Shown piece after piece: positions 17,019 through 24,881 of a stretch of 40,546 nt of DNA. Source of the stretch: an uncultured Duncaniella sp. Its GTDB lineage: Bacteria > Bacteroidota > Bacteroidia > Bacteroidales > Muribaculaceae. The notes beneath the pieces were generated by a model, which saw only the letters and a program-made list of their open reading frames with translations, had not been told where the DNA came from and made no database searches. The stretch lies in the NCBI GenBank assembly GCA_910588795.1, contig CAJURI010000019.1, positions 1 to 40,546 of the forward strand. The letters are read 5' to 3'. Made by a program: the position numbers and the translations under genes. The first letter of the stretch is position 1, and each line of letters opens with the position of its first letter.

Positions 17019-18446
17019 TTATTTTGAATTTTGTGTGAGAACTCCGTTGCCTGGGCGGTTGATGGCATTGGCAGGGAACACCATGGTCCAAAGATGTGAT
17101 GTCGGTGACAGGGTATAGGTCTGCCCATCGAACTCTTTGGTGAGGGAGCGTGCATAGGTGCCTTCGGCATTGTACCGTTTCATGTCGATGAATGGGATTA
17201 TCGAATTGATCATCTCATTGTCCTTGGTGCGTCGTATAAGATCTATAGCTTCAGCCTGTGTTGAAGCTATAGACGGGCGGTAATAGTCGGGGTGTATACG
17301 TGACTTGCGTACCTTGTCGAGCGTGGCAAGTGCATCGCTGACTGTGGAGCCTCCGGCCTGGCGAGCCTGGCATTCCGCCTTTATGAGATATACTTCGGGA
17401 GTGGCGATGCCTGAGAGGTTATAATATCCGGTGAGCATACCCTGGTAATAGGTGTCGGTGGATGAGGTGTATTTCTTCCAACGCACAAGGGATCTCATGT
17501 CGCCCTGTTCAAACAGTGATGCGCGTTCCTCGGATATGTTTATGTCATTGCAGGGGTAGTTGGGGTTGCCTTCTCCGGAACAGAACCATAGATTCTCCAC
17601 GCATGTGTGGGCCATTGGGGATGATATCTTAGTATAGTCCTCCGGATTGTCGATGCGGGTCTTGTACTGGTTGTAGTAGTCGAGCCAGTCGAAGAGGTCG
17701 TCCTTGCGCTTAAGAGCTGCATTGGCGTGGATAAGCGCGGCGTCATAGTCACGCATGGATAGATACACCCTGGCGAGTCCACCCTCTACAGCGGCGCGGT
17801 TGGGATGCACGGCAGTCATGGATGTTTCCGGGATGCCAAGTTCGATAGCCTTGTTGAAGTCGGATATCATCTGGTCATACACCTCTTTTACAGATCCCTG
17901 ATGCCATGGAGTGCCGAGCTCTCCGCTATATATCAAGGGGATTCCTGGAGTTGAGGCGGCTTTCTGCGGATCGTAGGCGTCGGCATAGAAGTTGACAATG
18001 TAATAGAGCACGAATGCCCTGATGGCATAGGCATACGACATTACCTCAGCTCTTTCGGCTTCGGTGCATTCCGTGGCTTCCGGCACCTTTTCTATGAGAG
18101 TATTGACGATACCGATTATACCATAACCGTTGTTGAACATGTCTTCGGACGAGGCATTCAGTTCGCATCGGTTGCGGGATTCTTTCCACATGTAGTTGGC
18201 TGTGCGCAGATCATCGACATTACGGCAGCTGTTTGCTTCCACGAACTTATCGTTGATCAGATACAGTGCTTGCTGGGATGGTAGATAGTTGACATTGTAC
18301 TCGTTACGAAGGAGTGCCTCGTAGTCGGCAAGGGTCTTGGGTATACGTATCCCTTTGGGCATTACGTCGATGTAGTTGTCGCAACCTGACAGCACAGATG
18401 CGAGAACCAGTAGCGCGGTCAATATATATTTTTTCATGATTTTCAT
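17019..18446 (-). CDS. SusD/RagB-family surface lipoprotein (module B)
   Basis: A 475-residue SusD-like lipoprotein, the ligand-capturing lid of the SusC transporter encoded 20 nt upstream. Lipobox VLSGC places the lipidated Cys at 22 from the first ATG, or 19 from the second ATG at 18437, which gives a more usual MKKYILTALLVL signal peptide. DNYIDVMPKG after the Cys carries acidic residues as in surface-exported lipoproteins. The body has SusD hallmarks: AIRAFVLYYIVNFYADAY near the middle and the C-terminal FIDMKRYN block. Ligand unknown. It resembles the module A protein only at family level. Confidence 0.93.
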   Translation of the reverse strand: MKIMKKYILTALLVLASVLSGCDNYIDVMPKGIRIPKTLADYEALLRNEYNVNYLPSQQALYLINDKFVEANSCRNVDDLRTANYMWKESRNRCELNASSEDMFNNGYGIIGIVNTLIEKVPEATECTEAERAEVMSYAYAIRAFVLYYIVNFYADAYDPQKAASTPGIPLIYSGELGTPWHQGSVKEVYDQMISDFNKAIELGIPETSMTAVHPNRAAVEGGLARVYLSMRDYDAALIHANAALKRKDDLFDWLDYYNQYKTRIDNPEDYTKISSPMAHTCVENLWFCSGEGNPNYPCNDINISEERASLFEQGDMRSLVRWKKYTSSTDTYYQGMLTGYYNLSGIATPEVYLIKAECQARQAGGSTVSDALATLDKVRKSRIHPDYYRPSIASTQAEAIDLIRRTKDNEMINSIIPFIDMKRYNAEGTYARSLTKEFDGQTYTLSPTSHLWTMVFPANAINRPGNGVLTQNSK

Positions 18447-18466
18447 TATTATCTTGGGTTGTCAGG

Positions 18467-21400
18467 TCAGAAATTTAGGTTCAGTGATACCATGTAGGTA
18501 GGTCTCTCATATCCTCCGAGAGTGAATTTAGCAGCCTTTGTCTTGGCAAATGTAGCGATGTTTTCCACTCCGAGCATTATGCGAGCATCTTTGGCGTAGA
18601 ATCCGGAGCATAATTGGCGGGGGAGTCTATAGGAGAGGGAGATGTTGCGCAGACGCAGATTAGATGCGTCCTTTATTACTGCTGACGAGCGGTTGTACAG
18701 GTCCATGTTGCAGTATAGATCAGGATTCTCTGATGCCACATAGCGTGGCACATCGGTGAAAGCTTCGTCGCCGGGCTTTTTCCACCGGTCGGAGTAGTTG
18801 AACTGGGTGCAGCGTATCTTATGCCCTCCCTCAAACAGCATCAGTGCTGAAAGGGTGAGGTCGCGCCAACGCAGGTTGGTGGATAGGGAGCCACTGTAGG
18901 TGGGTGTATAGCTGCCGAGATATACGATATCGTCGATGGATGTAGGGGTGTTCTTTGTGCATATGTTGCCGGCGGCGTCATAGACCTGCGGAAGCCCTTC
19001 TGCTGAGAGTCCTGCCCATTGGTAGCCGTACATGGCTGTGAACGGAAGTCCTGTGCGCGGGAAATCCTCGGGATAATCGAGCTGAAGTACGTACATGGGG
19101 GCTTTGACCTCTACTGTGCCTACCTCGGAGTGGTTGTATCCGATGACTCCCTGCATGGACCATGACCATTCGTTGCCTTGTATGATATTGCCGCTTATGT
19201 TCATTTCAAAACCGCGGTTGGTCATCTCACCGTTGTTGATAACATTGGTTGTGAAGCCTTGTCCCTCTACCGAGATGCCGTTGGCTGATGACAGAAGGTC
19301 GGAGCCTTTTTTATTGTAGTATTCTACGGATCCGTTCAGACGGTTGGAGAACAATGCGAAATCAATTCCGATATTTGTGGTAGTTGTCTTTTCCCATCGC
19401 AATTTAGGATTGGGGCGGGCACTAATGGTGCCTTGTGTGCCTCCGACTCCCGGATGGGTGTTGGTCCCGTAGGAGGCTACTGTGTAAGGCCACTGGTTCT
19501 TGGCGATGTTGCCGCCGATGCCGTGGGAAAGGCGCAGCTTAAGCATATTTATCCATGAAGGATTGAAGAAATTCTCCTGGTCGATGCGCCATGCCGCGCC
19601 TGCCGACCATATGGGTTTGCCCTGGTATTTGCTGCTTGTGCCATAGAGGTTGGTGCGGTCAGTACGGATGGAGCCGTTGATCATGTAACGGTCATTGAAG
19701 GTGTAGGCAATGTTGCCGTAGAAGGATATGAAACGGTTGGTGAGCTCATTGACGCTGGAAAAGTCGTTGGCTGAGATCCATGGGCGTCCGAAGATCGCTC
19801 CTGACATTGACTGGATCGCGGACTGGTCGACAACGGTCCATTGCAGCAGGTCGTCGTCATATCCGTAGAGAGTGTTGCTCTCAAACCTTATGCGAGAGTG
19901 GCGCATTTCAAAACCGGCTATCGCTGTAAGGTCGTGGATGTCGGCAAATGTCTTGTTGAAGTCAAGCTGGTTGCGGAAATTATATGCGCGCTGATTGTTG
20001 GTGAGATGTTCGTAGATATCTCCGTAAGGGAGGTTGTATATGGTGTTTATGCCGTCGGATGATGAGGCGAAATTGTTGATCTTGTTGCGTACCGCGTAAG
20101 TCTCTTTTTCACGTATCTGTTTATGCTCGAAATTGCCGAATTCATATTGGAACTGGGATGTGAACCGTAGCCAGTCGGTGATCCGGAAGTTGAGGCGTGC
20201 GTAGATGCGTGTGAGCAGGTCACCGTCGGTGATATTGGAGCGGCCAAGCTCGTCCATCGGGTCGATGTCCTCGCTGTAAAGACCGTGCTTGTTGATGGCT
20301 TCGAGGCGAGATGAGTCGAGCCTGTCCTCCTGGCTGCTCACTATTGTGGAGCCGTCCTCGTTGTATAAGCTCATATAGGGGGCTATATTGAATCCGGGGG
20401 AGGACAATGAATATCCGGCTGTCTGCTTGTTGGAGTAATTGACATAGGCCCCGAGGTCGAGTGATGCCCATTTTGTCATGTTCAGAGAATTGCGCAGAGA
20501 GATGTCGACACCTTCATTGAATGAGTGTTTTGAGTTGAGGTTGTCCCTGTGGTAAGCGATTGTGCCGACGAAGCTGTTGCGGTCGTTGGCTGAGGAAACG
20601 GACAGGTTGTAACGCTGGGTGGTGGCATCACGCATCTCTATGCCGTCAGCCTCGTCGTAGTATCTGTAGCCCTGGCTGGACCAGTTGTCGAGCATGCTGT
20701 CGAGCTGCTGTTGGGTGATGGAGCCTGCATAACGCTGGTATATAGCTTTTTGATGTGGTAGAAGATTGGAGGAATTTTTAAGCATTGTGGAGGCGTAACC
20801 TGCGGCTTCCGCATTGTGAAAATTAGGGTTTTGGGCTATCCACTCCCGGGCGGCATCGATCTCATCCTTGGAGCTGGAGCCGTAGGTCCAGTCACGCTTG
20901 TAAGGCTTGATTGAGAATGTTGCGGAAGCGGATATGTTGATTTGTCCTTCCTTGGCTTTCTTTGTGGTGATGACTATGACTCCGTTGGCGGCTCGTGCTC
21001 CGTAGATTGATGTCGCGGCGGCGTCCTTGAGCACTGTTATGCTTTCGATGTCATCGATGTTTATGTCAGGCATAGATTCGGAGAAACCTCCTCCGGCATA
21101 GGTGACTTCTGTGCGTTCCACCGGGAATCCGTCAATAACATACAAGGGTGTTGTCACACCTTTCATTGATGTAACTCCTCGTATTCTGCCGTTGGTGTAG
21201 CCTGCCACATGCCCTTCGAGCATGTCGTCCACTGATGATATGCGTTGCGCTTCAAGCTGCTTGCGGTCCACTTTGGCGAATGATCCGGTGGCACGCTCTT
21301 TGGATATTGTCTGATAGCCTGTGACCACTACTTCGCTGAGGGCTTCGGCGTTTGGGGCAAGCTCGATTTTGTAGTCGTTTTTTCCGGGTGTCAATGCTAT

Positions 21401-21691
21401 CGTCTTTTTATGATAGCCGATGAAGTGGACTTCTATCTCTTTGACATCAGGATGGTTGATGCGCAGAGAGAAATGTCCGTTGATGTCGGTTGCCACCATT
21501 GCTTTGGAATCGGTGGCCTGTACCGGGACTTCACTGACAGTGGCTCCGGCAATTGGGTCGCCAAGCTCGTCGAGGACTGTACCTGAGATTTCTCGCGTGT
21601 TTTGTGCATTTACAGTCATCAGCAATGCAGTGACGGCTAATGAGAGGAGCGAAACGATGCGACGGGATGATAAGTCGGACAGTAGTTTCAT
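18467..21691 (-). CDS. SusC/RagA-family TonB-dependent outer-membrane receptor (module B)
   Basis: A 1074-residue TonB-dependent transporter. Start: the frame is open to a TTG at 21727, but the ATG at 21691 gives a proper signal peptide (MKLLSDLSSRRIVSLLSLAV, cleavage after VNA). A CarboxypepD_reg domain follows (SGTVLDELGDPIAGATV), then VVVTGYQ near 120, the plug with SIYGARAANGVIVITT, and a 22-strand barrel ending NLNF. With the SusD-like lipoprotein downstream it should import an unknown ligand, powered by TonB. There is no STN domain. It lies 166 nt downstream of regulator B, and that gap holds a 30-bp palindrome. No degradative enzymes are encoded beside it. Confidence 0.95.
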   Translation of the reverse strand: MKLLSDLSSRRIVSLLSLAVTALLMTVNAQNTREISGTVLDELGDPIAGATVSEVPVQATDSKAMVATDINGHFSLRINHPDVKEIEVHFIGYHKKTIALTPGKNDYKIELAPNAEALSEVVVTGYQTISKERATGSFAKVDRKQLEAQRISSVDDMLEGHVAGYTNGRIRGVTSMKGVTTPLYVIDGFPVERTEVTYAGGGFSESMPDINIDDIESITVLKDAAATSIYGARAANGVIVITTKKAKEGQINISASATFSIKPYKRDWTYGSSSKDEIDAAREWIAQNPNFHNAEAAGYASTMLKNSSNLLPHQKAIYQRYAGSITQQQLDSMLDNWSSQGYRYYDEADGIEMRDATTQRYNLSVSSANDRNSFVGTIAYHRDNLNSKHSFNEGVDISLRNSLNMTKWASLDLGAYVNYSNKQTAGYSLSSPGFNIAPYMSLYNEDGSTIVSSQEDRLDSSRLEAINKHGLYSEDIDPMDELGRSNITDGDLLTRIYARLNFRITDWLRFTSQFQYEFGNFEHKQIREKETYAVRNKINNFASSSDGINTIYNLPYGDIYEHLTNNQRAYNFRNQLDFNKTFADIHDLTAIAGFEMRHSRIRFESNTLYGYDDDLLQWTVVDQSAIQSMSGAIFGRPWISANDFSSVNELTNRFISFYGNIAYTFNDRYMINGSIRTDRTNLYGTSSKYQGKPIWSAGAAWRIDQENFFNPSWINMLKLRLSHGIGGNIAKNQWPYTVASYGTNTHPGVGGTQGTISARPNPKLRWEKTTTTNIGIDFALFSNRLNGSVEYYNKKGSDLLSSANGISVEGQGFTTNVINNGEMTNRGFEMNISGNIIQGNEWSWSMQGVIGYNHSEVGTVEVKAPMYVLQLDYPEDFPRTGLPFTAMYGYQWAGLSAEGLPQVYDAAGNICTKNTPTSIDDIVYLGSYTPTYSGSLSTNLRWRDLTLSALMLFEGGHKIRCTQFNYSDRWKKPGDEAFTDVPRYVASENPDLYCNMDLYNRSSAVIKDASNLRLRNISLSYRLPRQLCSGFYAKDARIMLGVENIATFAKTKAAKFTLGGYERPTYMVSLNLNF

Positions 21692-21724
21692 GATGTGTGT
21701 AATGATTGGTTGATTGGACTGCGG

Positions 21725-21732
21725 CAAATTAA
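21725..21732 (-). promoter_or_regulatory. Possible -7 element of susC (module B)
   Basis: On the - strand this reads TTAATTTG, one mismatch from TAnnTTTG, 34 nt before the susC ATG. There is no good -33 element, as expected for an activator-dependent promoter. The palindrome at 21767-21796 lies about 35 nt upstream of it. Confidence 0.35.
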
Positions 21733-21766
21733 GTGTTTTTTATTTGAATTCTGACATATAGTTCTG

Positions 21767-21796
21767 TACAATTACGGCAAAATTGCTGTAATTGTA
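21767..21796. promoter_or_regulatory. 30-bp near-perfect palindrome upstream of susC (module B), candidate operator
   Basis: Arms 21767-21780 and 21783-21796 are inverted over 14 bp with one G-T wobble around a central AA. The half-site reads TACAATTAC. It lies 76 to 105 nt upstream of the susC ATG, between regulator B and susC. No T-run follows in the - strand direction, so it does not look like a terminator. It suits a dimeric DNA-binding protein, possibly regulator B. Confidence 0.55.
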
Positions 21797-21857
21797 TATA
21801 CTGAGGTGCAAAAAGTGAATAAAAAGCAGGCAGTGATTAGTGAGGGCTGACGGTATG

Positions 21858-23624
21858 TTATTTCCGTTTGTTGCTCTGATTACGGAATGAAGCCGGAGTC
21901 ATGCCGGTGCAGGCGTTGAACTGGGAGTAGAATGTGGTCATGGAATTGAATCCCAGCATGTCGGCGAGGTCCTTGAGAGATGTGGAGTCGGCAGGGTCGG
22001 AAAGACGGCGCACAGCTTCTTTGATGCGGAGTGAGTTGATGTAGCGGGTGAAGGTCATTCCGTAACGTTCGTTCACAAGGCGGGATATGTATGTGCGGTT
22101 GGTCCCGAGCATGCGTGCGATCTTTTCCTTGGTAATAAGATTGTCGGTGTACACTGCCGGATCGAGCATAAGAGCGTCGAAACGTGCCGTGAGGTCTCTC
22201 AGGCGTTCTGCGGAAAGTGGTGTGACGTTTGCTGATGCGTTCTGCTCGGACGCTTCGCTTTCGTATTCATGGGATGTCTCGGATCCGTGGGATGAACTGA
22301 TGAGCTTTTCTTCAAGATGGCGTATTGTCTCGCGCAGGTGGTTCTCTTCGTGGGCCGATTCGGTAGCCTGTGCCACAATGGCTCTGTAAAGTAGGTTTTT
22401 GCGACGGTACATAACGACAGTCGAGGTCAATACTACGAGGATTATCACTACTGCCGCTATGAGAATGTTTACTATGTTCTGTTTCTCGATTAGTTGAATA
22501 TGTTGCCGCGCGATGTCGTTCTCTGCACGTTCGAGGTCGTATTTGGCGCGCAGTTCTTCTATGGCATCTGTGTTTATCGCGTTGCTTAGGATTGTGCTCT
22601 CGCGTTTTGCCTGAGCTTTGAGTATGGCTGCTTTGTCATTGTTGCCGAGCTTGTGGTGTATGTCTGCCATTTTCCCTATGATTTCGGGTCGGGAGATGAA
22701 CAGGATGCCTTCTACGGTGTTGCTGAGGGCCGAATCAAGAAGTTCCAGGGCTTTGATATGGTCGCCTTTGCCATTGCTTATGTCGGAGAGTGCGGCGTAT
22801 GCCCTTGCACGGTCGGAATCGATATCGGTAGAGTTGGCTATTACTCTGTGGAAACAGTCCTTTGCGCCGACCATATCTCCCTGATGGTACAGCACATTCC
22901 CATAGGTGTTGTAAAGATTGCCGTAGTCGGAGAGCCCTTTTGTGTTGTGTATATATTCTGCTTCGCGGATGTATTTGAGTGCAAGACGGTCGTCGTTGTC
23001 GAGCAGATAGAAGTATGACATGACGATGGCTCCGAAGTAGGAGAGATAATCGTCGGATGTGCGGTGACCGTAGTCGTAACATTCCCGGGCGTATCTTAGT
23101 CCTGTCGCGTCCTTGCAGATGTAGTACATCAGTGCCACATTGGCGAGCAGCAGCGAATTGAGCCGTTCATCCTCTCCGCGCTTGGCTGCATCGATCCCTT
23201 TGAAGAAGTATTTCAATGCACCCTGGTAGTCTCGCTCGATGTTGGTGCTGAGTATTCCCATGCCGTTGTATACTGAAGCAAGACCGGTGTCGTAGTTGAC
23301 CATATGGCATAGGCTTTCGGCTTTTCTGAGGCATGCATATGCCTTCTGGGCACTGTCGGAGAAGATTGATGCCTGTCCGAGAATGATGTTGCCGTGTATT
23401 CGGTAGTATGGGTCGGTGATATGTTGCTCTTCGACAATTTCGAGTATCTTTGTGCCGATTGCTCGTGCTGTCGGAAAGTCCTGTCGGTAGAGGGCGTCGC
23501 CACCTTCTCTGATAAGGGAGTCCGCAGGGGTGGTGGGTGAAGATTGAGGATCGGAGGGTTGAGAGGAAGAAATGCCGCAAGCCGCGACCGCTGTGAATAA
23601 TATGAGTATCCACAGGGTACGGAT
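21858..23624 (-). CDS. TPR-transmembrane-AraC family regulator (module B), start codon non-standard
   Basis: A paralog of the regulator at 3148-4905: periplasmic TPR region, one membrane segment (about 386-408 in this numbering) followed by MYRRKNLLYRAIVAQ, and a C-terminal AraC-type DNA-binding domain (NSMTTFYSQFNACTGMTPAS). The first ATG in frame is at 23303 and would remove the signal peptide and first TPRs. The frame is open and clearly coding up to 23672: it encodes RTLWILILFTAVAAC, a good export or lipoprotein signal, then TPR-like helices that align with the paralog. No ATG, GTG or TTG exists in that stretch. An ATC at 23622-23624 would give a 588-residue protein, close to the 585 of the paralog. 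Either a rare AUC start is used, or the start codon is mutated or misread. It probably controls susC directly downstream. Confidence 0.75.
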   Translation of the reverse strand: MRTLWILILFTAVAACGISSSQPSDPQSSPTTPADSLIREGGDALYRQDFPTARAIGTKILEIVEEQHITDPYYRIHGNIILGQASIFSDSAQKAYACLRKAESLCHMVNYDTGLASVYNGMGILSTNIERDYQGALKYFFKGIDAAKRGEDERLNSLLLANVALMYYICKDATGLRYARECYDYGHRTSDDYLSYFGAIVMSYFYLLDNDDRLALKYIREAEYIHNTKGLSDYGNLYNTYGNVLYHQGDMVGAKDCFHRVIANSTDIDSDRARAYAALSDISNGKGDHIKALELLDSALSNTVEGILFISRPEIIGKMADIHHKLGNNDKAAILKAQAKRESTILSNAINTDAIEELRAKYDLERAENDIARQHIQLIEKQNIVNILIAAVVIILVVLTSTVVMYRRKNLLYRAIVAQATESAHEENHLRETIRHLEEKLISSSHGSETSHEYESEASEQNASANVTPLSAERLRDLTARFDALMLDPAVYTDNLITKEKIARMLGTNRTYISRLVNERYGMTFTRYINSLRIKEAVRRLSDPADSTSLKDLADMLGFNSMTTFYSQFNACTGMTPASFRNQSNKRK

Positions 23625-23672
23625 GGGGTTGTATTTATGATGGAGAGACGTGATGATGGTACAGGTGTGGGA

Positions 23673-24881
23673 TTAGATATGCAGTTTGTGGCCCATGCGC
23701 TGCTGCTTGGTGAGCATGTAGCGGCGGTTGTAGGGGTTGACCGGTATTTCCATCGGCACGTTCTCGATGACTTCCAGTCCGAATCCTTCGAGACCTTTGC
23801 GCTTGATGGGGTTGTTGGTGATGAGGCGCATCTTCTGAATGTTGAGAAGGCGGAGTATCTGTGCTCCGACGCCGTAGTCGCGCTCGTCAGCCTTATGGCC
23901 CAGGTGGAGGTTGGCGTCCACTGTGTCGAGCCCTTCCTCCTGCAGCTTGTAGGCTTTTATCTTGTCCATAAGCCCTATGCCCCTCCCTTCCTGGTTGAGG
24001 TATAGAATGGCTCCACGTCCTTCTTTTTCTATCATCTCCATGGCTTTGTGCAGCTGTTCGCCACAGTCGCAGCGCATGGATCCGAATATGTCGCCTGTGG
24101 CGCATGATGAATGCACTCGCACGAGCACCGGATCATCGGTCGAGAGGTCTCCCTTTATCAGGGCTATGTGTTCGAGCCCGTTGCTCTTCTGGCGGAACGG
24201 TATGAGGCGGAAGTGTCCGTAGGCTGTGGGCATGTCGACCTCCACGCCCTGTTCCACGAGAGATTCGGTGCGCAGGCGGTAGGCTATGAGGTCGCGGATC
24301 GACACGAGTTTAAGTCCCCACTTGTCGGCTTTCTCGCGCAATTGTGGCAGACGCGCCATGGTCCCGTCCTCATTGAGTATCTCTATGAGCGATGCTGCCG
24401 GGTATAGTCCTGCGAGACGTGCGAGATCTATGGATGCCTCGGTGTGGCCGGGGCGACGAAGCACTCCGGCATCCTGAGCGTATAGCGGGTGTACGTGGCC
24501 GGGCCTTCCGAAGTCCTCAGGGCTGACTGTCGGATCGGCGAGGGCGCGTATCGTGGCGGCACGGTCGTGGGCCGACACGCCTGTGGTGCATCCCGGAAGA
24601 AGATCGGCTGTGACTGTGAACGGTGTGCCGAGCATCGAGGTGTTTTCATCGACCTGATGGGCGAGCTTAAGCTCGTTGCAGCGTGATATGGTGATGGGCG
24701 CGCACAGTTCGCCACGCGCGTTGGTGATCATGAAATTGACATGCTCCGGTGTGACCTTTTCGGCGGCGATGATGAGGTCGCCCTCGTTCTCGCGGTCCTC
24801 GTCGTCGACAACGATCACAAACTTGCCTTCGCGCATATCGGCTATGGCTTCTTCGATTGTATCAAGCTTTATCTTTTCCAT
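23673..24881 (-). CDS. ribBA: Bifunctional 3,4-dihydroxy-2-butanone-4-phosphate synthase / GTP cyclohydrolase II
   Basis: A 402-residue enzyme for the two entry reactions of riboflavin synthesis. The RibB half (about 1-205) turns ribulose 5-phosphate into the 4-carbon unit and shows DDEDRENEGDLI near residue 26. The RibA half (about 206-402) opens GTP. It has the zinc ligands in SSCATGDIFGSMRCDCGEQ (Cys, 10 residues, Cys, 1, Cys) and the block GRGIGLMDKIKAYKLQ, with the DERDYGVGAQIL region near the end. Both halves look intact and the length is normal for the fusion. It overlaps the end of the upstream permease gene by 20 nt. No FMN riboswitch was seen; translation is probably coupled to the permease. 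The module B regulator follows after 48 nt. Confidence 0.96.
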   Translation of the reverse strand: MEKIKLDTIEEAIADMREGKFVIVVDDEDRENEGDLIIAAEKVTPEHVNFMITNARGELCAPITISRCNELKLAHQVDENTSMLGTPFTVTADLLPGCTTGVSAHDRAATIRALADPTVSPEDFGRPGHVHPLYAQDAGVLRRPGHTEASIDLARLAGLYPAASLIEILNEDGTMARLPQLREKADKWGLKLVSIRDLIAYRLRTESLVEQGVEVDMPTAYGHFRLIPFRQKSNGLEHIALIKGDLSTDDPVLVRVHSSCATGDIFGSMRCDCGEQLHKAMEMIEKEGRGAILYLNQEGRGIGLMDKIKAYKLQEEGLDTVDANLHLGHKADERDYGVGAQILRLLNIQKMRLITNNPIKRKGLEGFGLEVIENVPMEIPVNPYNRRYMLTKQQRMGHKLHI

